DNA of 64,000 bases from Corynebacterium lactis RW2-5 (GTDB lineage: Bacteria > Actinomycetota > Actinomycetes > Mycobacteriales > Mycobacteriaceae): NCBI RefSeq assembly GCF_001274895.1, contig NZ_CP006841.1:1116001-1180000 (forward strand), read 5' to 3'. The position numbers were made by a program, and so were the translations under genes. The notes below the pieces were generated by a model. That model saw nothing but the letters and a program-made list of their open reading frames with translations, did no database searches and was not told the origin of the DNA. Positions 17,242-25,459 of the stretch are shown one piece after another. Position 1 is the stretch's first letter; every line of letters begins with the position of its first letter.

Positions 17242-19398
17242 ATGCTCGGCTGGCTCGGCTCGGACTACGCCCGCACCCCGCTCAATATCGTGGTGGGGCC
17301 GAAAATCGCAAAGAAACTCCGCACTGCCTACGGGGTTGAGACCGTCGCCGACGCGCTGACCGTGTTCCCGAAGCGCTACGTTGCGCAGGGTAAGAGCCTG
17401 GACGTCTCCTGGTCGGACCTGGGCGACACCATCACTACGGTCGTCGAGGTTGATAACATCCTGCCCGCGCCCGCCCACGGCAGCTACGACCGCAAGCGCC
17501 CCCTCAAGCTCGTCGTCAGCGACGGCGTGCGCCGACTTCCGGTCGCGATCTTCGGCCAGGAGTGGCTGCGCAAAGTTCTCTACCCCGGGATCCGACTGCT
17601 CATCATCGGCACCTTGAGCGAGTTCCGCGGCGAGCTGCAGCTCAAAAACGTCGACTGCATGGTCTTAAACAACGACGGCACGCCCGGCGTGGCGACCGGA
17701 AAGCTCGCTACGCTGACCAAGACTGCCAAGGGGCTGGCCGAGATGCAGCGGCTGCTGACACGGCCCTACCTGCCCATTTACCGCGGCCGCAAGGGGGTCG
17801 CCGGCATCCACATGGCTCTGTACATGCAGCGCATCCTCGAATGGCTACCGCTGCAGCCGGACCCCCTCCCGAAGCCGCCGCTCGGCCTGCCCGCCTTCGA
17901 CGACGCCCTGCGCGGCGCTCACTTCCCGACAGTCGCCGGGCCGGATATTGCGCTCGATCGCCTCAAGTACGACGAGGCACTCGAGTTGCAGCTGGCCGTC
18001 GGCAAGCGGAGGGAAGTGCAGGAGACTCTCGAGGCGCCCACGTGCGCTGCCCACCCGGGCGGGGTGCGCGATCAGCTGCGCGCCGGGCTGCCCTTTTCGC
18101 TTACCGACGGCCAGGACTCGGTCGCGGCCGAGCTGGAGCAAGATCTGGCGGGCTCGCACCCGATGAATCGGTTGCTGGCTGGTGAGGTCGGCTCGGGTAA
18201 GACGGTCGTGGCGCTGCTGGGGATGGCGCAGGCGATAGATGCGGGCAGGCAGTGCGTGCTGCTCGCGCCGACGGAGGTTTTGGCGCAGCAGCATCACCGC
18301 TCGATTTCGGCGATGCTCCGAAAAGCGGGCGTCGACGTCACCGTGCGGTTACTGACTGGCTCGGCTCCGACTGCGCAGCGCAGGCAGACCCTGCTGGAGG
18401 CGGTCAGCGGCGAGGCGGACATTGTAGTCGGCACGCACGCGCTGCTCAGCGAGGGTGTTGAGTTTTTCGACCTCGGCCTGGTTGTGGTGGACGAGCAGCA
18501 CCGCTTCGGCGTCCGCCAGCGCGATCGGCTGCGCAGTAGGGGGCGTGGGGGACTCACCCCGCACCTGCTGGTGATGACGGCCACCCCAATCCCGCGTACG
18601 GTCGCGATGACCATCTTCGGCGACTTGGCTGTCTCGCAGCTGACGCAGCTGCCGAGCGGGCGCAAGGAAATCCAGTCCTTCGTGGTACCTACGGTGGAGC
18701 TGCCGCGTTGGGAGGAACGCACCTGGGAGCGAATTGGCGAGGATATCGATAAAGGCAACCGAGCGTTCATCGTCTGCCCGCGCATTACTGCCGACCCTGA
18801 GCAGTTTCTCGACGAGTCGGTGGAAAACGTGACTCGTAAGGCGCGGGAGAAGTTGCCGAACGTCCGCATCGGGCAGCTGCACGGCCAGATGGAGTCCGAG
18901 GAAAAGGACGAGGTCATGCAGGCATTCGCCGCCGGCGATCTCGACGTGTTGGTCTCCACTACAGTGATTGAGGTGGGCGTCGACGTGCCGGAGGCGACCA
19001 TCATGATGATCCGCCGCGCCGAGAGTTTCGGTATCTCCCAGATCCACCAGCTGCGCGGGCGCGTCGGCCGTGGCGACCGTGGCGGCCTGTGCTTTTTGTG
19101 CACGCACACTCACTCTGGCACTCCGGAGCGGGCGCGGTTGGAGCGCATCGCCGCCACCACCGACGGGGTGGAGCTCGCCGAGCTGGACTTGGCCACCCGC
19201 AGCTTCGGTGACCTGCTCGGCGACGACCAATCCGGCATTGCCACGGGTCTTGGGCTGGTCGACCTCACCACTGACGGCGCCATCATCGAGCGCACTCGTG
19301 CCGACGCCTCCCACCTCCTGGCCGAAGCACCCGATCAGGTCGATAGGCTGATCTCGGACATCGACGACGAGCAATCGGGATACCTCGACCGCTCGTGA
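17242..19398 (+). CDS. recG: ATP-dependent DNA helicase RecG
   Basis: RecG remodels stalled replication forks and Holliday junctions. The 718-residue protein has an N-terminal wedge/OB domain (about 50-150), then two helicase lobes: Walker A AGEVGSGKTVVALLG, Walker B-like VVVDEQHRFGVRQRDR, motif III MTATPIPRT, the late motif STTVIEVGVDVPEATIM and QLRGRVGRG. It is nearly contiguous with the DAK2 gene upstream and its end overlaps a possible GTG start of the biotinyl-domain gene. It carries one copy of the GTCGGCAAGC word in frame Val-Gly-Lys. Confidence 0.97.
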   Translation: MLGWLGSDYARTPLNIVVGPKIAKKLRTAYGVETVADALTVFPKRYVAQGKSLDVSWSDLGDTITTVVEVDNILPAPAHGSYDRKRPLKLVVSDGVRRLPVAIFGQEWLRKVLYPGIRLLIIGTLSEFRGELQLKNVDCMVLNNDGTPGVATGKLATLTKTAKGLAEMQRLLTRPYLPIYRGRKGVAGIHMALYMQRILEWLPLQPDPLPKPPLGLPAFDDALRGAHFPTVAGPDIALDRLKYDEALELQLAVGKRREVQETLEAPTCAAHPGGVRDQLRAGLPFSLTDGQDSVAAELEQDLAGSHPMNRLLAGEVGSGKTVVALLGMAQAIDAGRQCVLLAPTEVLAQQHHRSISAMLRKAGVDVTVRLLTGSAPTAQRRQTLLEAVSGEADIVVGTHALLSEGVEFFDLGLVVVDEQHRFGVRQRDRLRSRGRGGLTPHLLVMTATPIPRTVAMTIFGDLAVSQLTQLPSGRKEIQSFVVPTVELPRWEERTWERIGEDIDKGNRAFIVCPRITADPEQFLDESVENVTRKAREKLPNVRIGQLHGQMESEEKDEVMQAFAAGDLDVLVSTTVIEVGVDVPEATIMMIRRAESFGISQIHQLRGRVGRGDRGGLCFLCTHTHSGTPERARLERIAATTDGVELAELDLATRSFGDLLGDDQSGIATGLGLVDLTTDGAIIERTRADASHLLAEAPDQVDRLISDIDDEQSGYLDRS

Positions 19399-19412
19399 GT
19401 AAACTGTGCTGC

Positions 19413-19643
19413 ATGGTAGATGTCTGTGCACCCTTTGCTGGAGTAATCCGCTGGGAAGTTGCCGCGAATGATGCGGTGGCGACCGGCCAAACGATTGGCG
19501 TCGTGGAGGCCGTCAAGCTGGAGGCCCCGGTCGTAGCACCCTGCCCCGGAACGATCGCGGAGCTCCTCGCCGGGGAATTCTCCGACGTCGAGGGCGGACA
19601 GCTCTTGGCACGCATCAGCCCGTCGGCAAGCGAGGGGGAGTAA
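19413..19643 (+). CDS. Stand-alone biotin/lipoyl-carrier domain protein
   Basis: A 76-residue protein consisting only of a biotinyl/lipoyl hammerhead domain: CAPFAGVIRWEV, then GVVEAVKLEAPVVAPCPG, then a second half-barrel. The modifiable lysine sits in EAVKLE where canonical biotin carriers have EAMKME. The size and position between recG and rsmD match the small biotin-carrier-like protein of other corynebacteria. Which carboxylase, if any, it serves is unknown; no carboxylase subunit is adjacent. Start ATG at 19413 gives the family N-terminus; a GTG at 19395 overlapping the recG stop would add six residues. Confidence 0.8.
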   Translation: MVDVCAPFAGVIRWEVAANDAVATGQTIGVVEAVKLEAPVVAPCPGTIAELLAGEFSDVEGGQLLARISPSASEGE

Positions 19644-19649
19644 GTCCAG

Positions 19650-20234
19650 ATGACCCGGATTATTGCAGGCCAGGCGCGCGGACGGAAGCTGGTTGCGCCG
19701 AAGGGGCAGGACACCCGGCCGACTACGGACCGAGCGAAGGAAGCGCTGTTTTCCTCCTGGACTACGCGCTTCGGTCTGGAAGGCACGAAGGTGCTGGACC
19801 TCTTCGCAGGGTCGGGTGCCCTCGGGCTGGAGGCGGCCTCGCGCGGGGCAGGAACGGTCGTTTTGGTGGAGCACAATTCCAAGGCGGTCGAGGCCATCGA
19901 GAAGAACATCCGCACGGTCGGGCACCCGGATGTGCGCGTGGCGCCGATGAAAGTCTCAACGTACCTGGCCGGTACCCCAGGCGTGCTCTTCGACCGCGTA
20001 ATCGCGGACCCGCCCTATGAGCTGGCGGGAGAGGCAGTTACGGAGATGCTCGAGGCGCTGCGTGCCTTCCTCGCTCCGGGCGCGGTGGTTACGGTGGAGC
20101 GCTACCGCGACGATGAGGAGACCATGTGGCCGGAAGGCTACGAGGTACTGCAGCAGAAGCTGAAGCGCCGCATTCACGGGATTGCCCGCTTCGACACCGC
20201 CATTTTCGAGCCAGCAGATGACGCAGAAGACTAG
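19650..20234 (+). CDS. rsmD: 16S rRNA (guanine-966-N2)-methyltransferase
   Basis: RsmD methylates G966 of 16S rRNA in the 30S subunit. The 194-residue protein begins TRIIAGQARGRKL, has the SAM-binding segment DLFAGSGALGLEAASRGAG and the catalytic N6/N2-methylase motif ADPPYEL. It follows the biotinyl gene by 6 bp and is followed by coaD after 12 bp, the pair rsmD-coaD being common in bacteria. Confidence 0.95.
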   Translation: MTRIIAGQARGRKLVAPKGQDTRPTTDRAKEALFSSWTTRFGLEGTKVLDLFAGSGALGLEAASRGAGTVVLVEHNSKAVEAIEKNIRTVGHPDVRVAPMKVSTYLAGTPGVLFDRVIADPPYELAGEAVTEMLEALRAFLAPGAVVTVERYRDDEETMWPEGYEVLQQKLKRRIHGIARFDTAIFEPADDAED

Positions 20235-20246
20235 GACTTAAAGTAG

Positions 20247-20720
20247 ATGACACACGCATGCTGCCCGGGATCCTACGACCCGATGACCTCCGGCCACCTG
20301 GATATTGTGGACCGCGCCTCCCGCCAGTTCGACCGGGTAACGGTGCTGGTGACGCACAACCCGAATAAGCAGGGCATGTTCAACGTGGACGAGCGCATCG
20401 CCCTGATTGAGGAGTGCACGGCGCACCTTAACAACGTCGAGGTGGACTCCTGGTCGGAGCTGCTGGTCAACTACACCTCCGAGCACGACATCTCCTGCCT
20501 GGTCAAGGGGCTGCGCTCGGCGGCGGACTACGAGTACGAGGTCCCCATGGCGCAGATGAATCGTCGCATGACGGGGATTGAGACGCTGTTTATGGAGGCA
20601 GACCCCCGCTACGGCCACGTTTCCTCGACGCTGATGAAAGAGGTCGTGCGCTACGGCGGCTCCGTAGAAGGTCTCGTGCCTGCGCCTGTCTTGCGCGCCC
20701 TGCAGCGTCGTCTCACGTAG
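20247..20720 (+). CDS. coaD: Phosphopantetheine adenylyltransferase
   Basis: CoaD catalyses the fourth step of coenzyme A synthesis, adenylating 4'-phosphopantetheine. The 157-residue protein shows the nucleotidyl-transferase motif CCPGSYDPMTSGHLDI (TxGH form TSGH), the LVKGLRSAADYEYE segment and the C-terminal VSSTLMKEVVRYGG. Its length and motifs are standard. It is contiguous with rsmD and followed by the DivIVA-like gene. Confidence 0.97.
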   Translation: MTHACCPGSYDPMTSGHLDIVDRASRQFDRVTVLVTHNPNKQGMFNVDERIALIEECTAHLNNVEVDSWSELLVNYTSEHDISCLVKGLRSAADYEYEVPMAQMNRRMTGIETLFMEADPRYGHVSSTLMKEVVRYGGSVEGLVPAPVLRALQRRLT

Positions 20721-20729
20721 CATGAGGTT

Positions 20730-21497
20730 ATGTTTCGCGTCTTTGAATCCCTCGATGAACTAGTCCAGATTATTGAAGAGGCCCATGGCGTGCCGCTATC
20801 GGCCAATTGCATGGTGCCTCGCCAGCGCGTGCTCGAGCTGCTCGATGAGCTCCGCGATGCTTTCCCCGCAGAGCTTGACGACGCCCAGGACGTCCTGGAT
20901 CAGCGCGACGAGATTATTAATGACGCGGAGTCGCGGGCGAACAACACAATCGCATCGGCCGATGACGAGGCTAACCGCATCATCGACGAGGCCGAGGCCC
21001 GCGCGACTCAGGAGATTGATGACGCGCATGCCCGCGCGGATGCGACGATTAACTCCGCCGAGGACGAGGCACAGCGCGTCCGGGACGATGCCCAGCGTGA
21101 GTACGATGACGTCGTCGGCCGCGCAGCCGCGGAGGCTGACCGCCTGGTCACCGCCGGTAACGATTCCTACGAGCGCTCGGTCGCCGAGGGTCGCGAGGAG
21201 CAGGCCCGCCTGATTGCGGAGTCCACCGTTGTCCGCGAGGCGAACGAGGAGGCCCGCCGGGTCGTCTCGGAGGCCCACGCCGACTCCACCCGACTGCGGG
21301 AGGAATGTGACCGCTACGTCGACGGCAAGCTGGCGGAGTTCGAGGAGTCTTTGTCTACCACGCTGCGCAGCGTCAGCCGCGACCGCTCCGCGTTGCGCTC
21401 TGGCGCGGGCGCTGCGGGGGCGAGCGAGCCGCGCGAGACCCGTGAACCGCGTGAGGCTCGTGAACCGCGTGAGCCGCGCCGCCGCTACGAGCGTTAG
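20730..21497 (+). CDS. DivIVA-like coiled-coil protein (Rv2927c family)
   Basis: A 255-residue, strongly charged protein. About residues 60-200 are a long predicted coiled coil rich in Glu, Asp, Arg and Ala, with irregular repeats such as DEANRIIDEAEARAT. The last 40 residues are a basic/acidic low-complexity tail of RE-PRE repeats (REPREAREPREP). The same position downstream of coaD and upstream of the DUF177 gene is occupied by Rv2927c in M. tuberculosis, a cytoplasmic DivIVA-like/FHA-less coiled coil of unclear role, perhaps in cell division or polar growth. The name is by family resemblance only. Confidence 0.75.
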   Translation: MFRVFESLDELVQIIEEAHGVPLSANCMVPRQRVLELLDELRDAFPAELDDAQDVLDQRDEIINDAESRANNTIASADDEANRIIDEAEARATQEIDDAHARADATINSAEDEAQRVRDDAQREYDDVVGRAAAEADRLVTAGNDSYERSVAEGREEQARLIAESTVVREANEEARRVVSEAHADSTRLREECDRYVDGKLAEFEESLSTTLRSVSRDRSALRSGAGAAGASEPRETREPREAREPREPRRRYER

Positions 21498-21535
21498 GGC
21501 GATTACCGGGGGACAGGGGTAGAATATCGTCCATC

Positions 21536-22087
21536 ATGACTGACTCATCCCCATTTATTCTTGACGTTTCCCACTGCCTGCGGGATTCCATGCCCGAACA
21601 GTTCCGTAAGGTGGGCGACACCCCTGTGCGCATCGGCGCCGAGATGATCGGAGTGTCGGAGGGCACCGAGGTCGTCGTCGATGGTGTTATGACTAACCTG
21701 GGCGGCGGCGTCATGGTTGACGCGACTGTGACCGCGCCCGCCTCCGGTGAGTGCGTCCGCTGCCTGGCGGGCCTGGACAAGGAGCTGAGCATTCACGTCA
21801 GTGCGGTGTTCTCGGGCAGCGACGACTTCATCACAGGCGATGAGGCCGACGAGGACGATGACGAGGTGCTGGAAATCGTCGACAACACTGTCGATATCAC
21901 CCAGGCCGTCATCGACGAGGCTGTTTTGAACCTGCCGTTCAATCCCTCCTGCGAGAACCTCGGCGTCGACTGCCGCGAGTCCGGCACCGACGTGCCCGAG
22001 CCGGACGGAGTCTCCGGCGAGGAGGAGAAGGTCGACCCGCGCTGGGCCGCACTGGCCGATAAGTTCCAGGACCTGGAAGAAAACTAA
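21536..22087 (+). CDS. DUF177 (YceD-like) protein
   Basis: A 183-residue acidic protein of the YceD/DUF177 family. Signature features are the CVRCLAGL motif about 60-70 residues in and the C-terminal NLPFNPSCENLGVDC segment; these cysteine pairs look like a potential metal site. In many bacteria this gene precedes rpmF (ribosomal protein L32) and has been linked to rRNA processing. Here rpmF is absent and rnc follows directly after 16 bp with a strong site (AAAGGAGAGA). Confidence 0.9.
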   Translation: MTDSSPFILDVSHCLRDSMPEQFRKVGDTPVRIGAEMIGVSEGTEVVVDGVMTNLGGGVMVDATVTAPASGECVRCLAGLDKELSIHVSAVFSGSDDFITGDEADEDDDEVLEIVDNTVDITQAVIDEAVLNLPFNPSCENLGVDCRESGTDVPEPDGVSGEEEKVDPRWAALADKFQDLEEN

Positions 22088-22103
22088 AAAGGAGAGATGT
22101 CGG

Positions 22104-22832
22104 ATGAGCCGCAAGCGTCGGCTAACCGGAGAGGCCGCCCGGAGCGCGGCCTTCGACAGCGTCGACCACGCGCCGCTGCTGAAAAACTTGGGCGTGGAGC
22201 TGTCGGACGACTCGCTGCGCCTGGCGCTTACTCACCGCAGCTTCGCCAACGAGAATGGCAACCTGACCAATAACGAGCGCCTGGAGTTTTTGGGCGACGC
22301 GGTGCTCGGCATGTGCGTCGCGGAGGAACTCTACCGCCGGTTCCCGGACCGCGCGGAGCAGGACATCTCGAAGATGCGCGCCGGCGTGGTCAACATGTAT
22401 GCGTTGGCCGACCTGGCCCGCAGAATCGGCCTTGGCGAGCACATCCTGCTCGGCCGCGGCGAGAAGGCCACCGGCGGCGATGACAAGCACTCGATTCTCG
22501 CGGACACCACCGAGGCTCTGCTTGGGGCGATTTACCTGCAGCACGGCTTCGAGGTTGCCAAGGCCACCGTGTTGCGCCTGTTCAGCGGCATGATTGACGA
22601 TGCTCCGACGGAGTCCCGCGGCCGCGACTGGAAGACCCTGCTTCAGGAGCGCATCGCCGCGAAGAAGCTCCCGGCGCCGGAGTACACGGTCAAGACGACC
22701 GGCCCGGACCACGACCTGACCTTCTACGTGGACGTCCTCCTCGACGGCGTTGTCAAGGGCTCCGGCACGGGCGGCACCAAGAAGGAAGCCGAGATGCAGG
22801 CCGCCCACCAGGCGCATACCGCTCTGAGCTAG
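22104..22832 (+). CDS. rnc: Ribonuclease III
   Basis: RNase III cuts double-stranded RNA in rRNA maturation and mRNA turnover. The 242-residue protein has the catalytic signature NERLEFLGDAVLGMCVAEEL, the second acidic site DTTEALLGAIYLQHG, and a C-terminal double-stranded-RNA-binding domain ending TGGTKKEAEMQAAHQAHTAL. It is in the order DUF177-rnc-mutM that is conserved in actinobacteria. Confidence 0.97.
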   Translation: MSRKRRLTGEAARSAAFDSVDHAPLLKNLGVELSDDSLRLALTHRSFANENGNLTNNERLEFLGDAVLGMCVAEELYRRFPDRAEQDISKMRAGVVNMYALADLARRIGLGEHILLGRGEKATGGDDKHSILADTTEALLGAIYLQHGFEVAKATVLRLFSGMIDDAPTESRGRDWKTLLQERIAAKKLPAPEYTVKTTGPDHDLTFYVDVLLDGVVKGSGTGGTKKEAEMQAAHQAHTALS

Positions 22833-22851
22833 TCGGCCATTCCCAACGCCC

Positions 22852-23694
22852 ATGCCCGAACTCCCAGAGGTTGAATCGGTCCGCCGCGGCCTGGAACCGT
22901 ACGTGCTCGGCGCGCGCCTGGACGATGTGACGGTGCTTCGTGACCGCGCGGTGCGTCGGCAAGCGGGAGGCGCCACCGAGTTTTGCGGGCGCACACGCGG
23001 GCGTAGGGTCGTCGGCACGGATCGGCGCGGCAAGTTCATGTGGCTTGTGCTTGACGACGGCTCGGCCATCACCATTCACCTGGGAATGAGCGGCCAAATG
23101 CGGATCGAGCACCCCGGGGCGGCGCCCGGCAGGCACACCCGGGCGGTCTTTGAACTCAGCAACGGACACGCGGTGCACTTCAATGACCAGCGCACTTTCG
23201 GCTGGGTCTGGGCGACCGAGATGGCCGAGGCGTTCGGGCGAGAGGTTCCGGTGCCCGCGAGTGAGATTGCGCCGGACCTGATGGAGCAGGGGCTGGACCC
23301 GGTGAAGTTGGCCCACAGGATGCGCCGGTCGCACTCGGCGATTAAGAGGGTGCTGCTGAACCAGAACGTGGTCTCGGGAATCGGCAACATCTACGCCGAC
23401 GAGATGCTCTGGGCGGCCCGGGTCAACGGGGAGACACCCGCCAGCGACATTTCCGTGCGGAAGTTGGCGCAGCTGGTGCGGGAGGGGCAGAAGGTCTTGA
23501 TAGCGGCGCTGGACGCCGGGGGAACTAGCTTCGATTCTCTATACGTGCACGTCAACGGCGAGAGCGGCTACTTCGACCGCTCGCTCCACGCCTACGGACG
23601 GGCGGGGCAGCCCTGCGATCGGTGTGGCACAACCATGGTGCGGAAGGTCTTTATGAACCGCTCGAGTTATCTGTGTCCGCGTTGTCAACGCTAA
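22852..23694 (+). CDS. mutM: Formamidopyrimidine-DNA glycosylase
   Basis: MutM (Fpg) excises oxidised purines such as 8-oxoguanine and nicks the abasic site. The protein is 280 residues and begins with the processed catalytic terminus PELPEVESVRRGL (Pro2, Glu3). The mid-protein lysine lies in DRRGKFMW, the helix-two-turn-helix has NQNVVSGIGNIYADE, and the zinc finger has CDRCGTTMVRKVF with CPRC. It partners with MutT1 in the oxidised-guanine defence. It is 19 bp after rnc. Confidence 0.96.
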   Translation: MPELPEVESVRRGLEPYVLGARLDDVTVLRDRAVRRQAGGATEFCGRTRGRRVVGTDRRGKFMWLVLDDGSAITIHLGMSGQMRIEHPGAAPGRHTRAVFELSNGHAVHFNDQRTFGWVWATEMAEAFGREVPVPASEIAPDLMEQGLDPVKLAHRMRRSHSAIKRVLLNQNVVSGIGNIYADEMLWAARVNGETPASDISVRKLAQLVREGQKVLIAALDAGGTSFDSLYVHVNGESGYFDRSLHAYGRAGQPCDRCGTTMVRKVFMNRSSYLCPRCQR

Positions 23695-23703
23695 GATTTT
23701 CCT

Positions 23704-25164
23704 ATGAGCTTCATGGAAACGGCGACCGATTGGGTCAACGCCTGGAACGACAAGTACTGGCTCTTCATGATTGCGCTGCTGATTTTTGCGGGCCTGTACT
23801 TCTGCTGGCGGACCATTTTGGTCCAAATCCGTTACATCCCGGAGATGTTCCGCGCGATTACGGAAAAGCCCTCCGACATCTCGGAGGGTGTGAAGGGAAT
23901 CTCGGCCTTCAAAGCCTTCACCATTTCCGCGGCCTCCCGCGTGGGCACCGGTAACGTCGCCGGCGTGGCCGTGGCAATTACCACGGGTGGCCCCGGCGCG
24001 GTGTTCTGGATGTGGCTGCTGGCAGGTATCGGCGGCGCGACCAGCTTCATCGAGTCGACGCTGGCGCAGCTGTATAAGGTGCGCGACCACGACTCCTACC
24101 GTGGTGGCCCGGCCTACTACATCACCAAGGGCCTGGGGGAGAACTGGCGTTGGATGGCGACGTTGTTTGTCCTGGCCATCACCGTGACCTACGGTTTCGT
24201 GTTCAACGCGGTGCAGTCGAACTCGATTACCGCGGCTATTGCGGAGTCCACCGGTAATGATTCCACCGGCTTCAAGCTGGGTATCGGCATTGTCTTGGCT
24301 ATTCTCACCGCGATCATCATCTTCGGCGGCGTGCAGCGCATCTCCGCCGTGACCCAGGTCGTCGTGCCGATCATGGCCGTCGCCTACATCGTCCTCGGCC
24401 TGATTGTCCTCGCGCTGAACATCACCGAGGTCCCGGCCATGATCGCCCTGATCTTCGAGCACGCTTTCGGTATCCGCGAGATTGCAGGTGCCGTTGTGGG
24501 TACCGCCATGATGCAGGGTATTCGCCGTGGCCTGTTCTCTAATGAGGCGGGTATGGGTTCGACCCCGAACGCCGCCGCGACCGCTTCCGTATCCCACCCG
24601 GTCAAGCAGGGGCTGATCCAGACCATGGGCGTCTACTTCGACACCTGGGTCGTCTGCACGATCACCGCCGTGATCATCCTGCTGTCGGACCCGTCCTTCG
24701 GTGGCGATGCCGAGGGCACCTCGCTGACCCAGGCGGCACTCGCCGCGCAACTGGGTGGATGGGCGATTCACGCGGTTACCATCATCATCTTCTTCCTGGC
24801 GTTCTCCTCCGTGGTGGGTAACTACTACTACGCGGAGGCCAATGTGCCCTTCCTGTCCAAGAGCAAGGCCGTCCTGAACTCGGTTCGCAGCCTGGTCGTC
24901 CTCTGCGTAGTCGGCGGCGCAATCGGTTCGGTGCCGCTGGTGTGGTCCTTGGCAGATACCTTCTCGGCGCTGATGGCGACCATCAACATCGTCGCGATCC
25001 TGCCGCTCGGCGGCGTTGCCGTGGCGCTGCTGAAGAATTACTCGGAGCAGAAGGCCAAGGGTCTCAACCCCGTGTTCCACCGCGATGACCTGCCGAACGT
25101 CCGAGGCCACGCCAACATCGAATGCTGGGACGGCTCCGACCCGATCACTCGTCGTGAAGCCTGA
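23704..25164 (+). CDS. Sodium:alanine symporter (AGCS family)
   Basis: A 486-residue membrane protein with about ten to eleven membrane segments. The AGCS signature TTGGPGAVFWMWLLAG appears around residue 95, preceded by SRVGTGNVAGVA, which forms part of the sodium and substrate site; the segment FSNEAGMGSTPNAAATA is also typical. It should import alanine and/or glycine with Na+. Its position between mutM and acyP-smc separates repair and chromosome genes that are often closer together. Its end overlaps the probable GTG start of acyP by 11 bp. Confidence 0.93.
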   Translation: MSFMETATDWVNAWNDKYWLFMIALLIFAGLYFCWRTILVQIRYIPEMFRAITEKPSDISEGVKGISAFKAFTISAASRVGTGNVAGVAVAITTGGPGAVFWMWLLAGIGGATSFIESTLAQLYKVRDHDSYRGGPAYYITKGLGENWRWMATLFVLAITVTYGFVFNAVQSNSITAAIAESTGNDSTGFKLGIGIVLAILTAIIIFGGVQRISAVTQVVVPIMAVAYIVLGLIVLALNITEVPAMIALIFEHAFGIREIAGAVVGTAMMQGIRRGLFSNEAGMGSTPNAAATASVSHPVKQGLIQTMGVYFDTWVVCTITAVIILLSDPSFGGDAEGTSLTQAALAAQLGGWAIHAVTIIIFFLAFSSVVGNYYYAEANVPFLSKSKAVLNSVRSLVVLCVVGGAIGSVPLVWSLADTFSALMATINIVAILPLGGVAVALLKNYSEQKAKGLNPVFHRDDLPNVRGHANIECWDGSDPITRREA

Positions 25165-25444
25165 GGCTAGCGCGGTCGCGCGACTGACGGCGTGGGTGCA
25201 TGGCCACGTCCAGGGGGTGGGCTTTCGCTGGTCGACGCGCGTGAGGGCCCTCCAGCTGGGACTGCTCGGCTACGCGAAGAACTATCCGGACGGCCGCGTG
25301 TTGGTCGTCGCGGAAGGCCCGCGTGAGGCCTGTGAGGAGCTACTGGCCTGGTTGGAGGGGGATTCCACGCCTGGAACGGTGAGCACGGTCGTAGCTTCCT
25401 ACGGCGAGGCGAAGGGCGAATACAGCTCCTTCGACCGCAAGTAG
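25154..25444 (+). CDS. acyP: Acylphosphatase
   Basis: A 96-residue acylphosphatase that hydrolyses acyl phosphates. The active-site arginine is in HVQGVGFRWSTRVRA and the catalytic asparagine in GYAKNYPDGRV, where family members have the sequence GxVRNxxDG. The frame is open upstream inside the symporter gene; the GTG at 25154 gives a normal length. Position directly upstream of smc is conserved in mycobacteria (Rv2922A beside smc). Confidence 0.93.
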   Translation: MKPEASAVARLTAWVHGHVQGVGFRWSTRVRALQLGLLGYAKNYPDGRVLVVAEGPREACEELLAWLEGDSTPGTVSTVVASYGEAKGEYSSFDRK

Positions 25445-25459
25445 GTAATATTTTCACCC

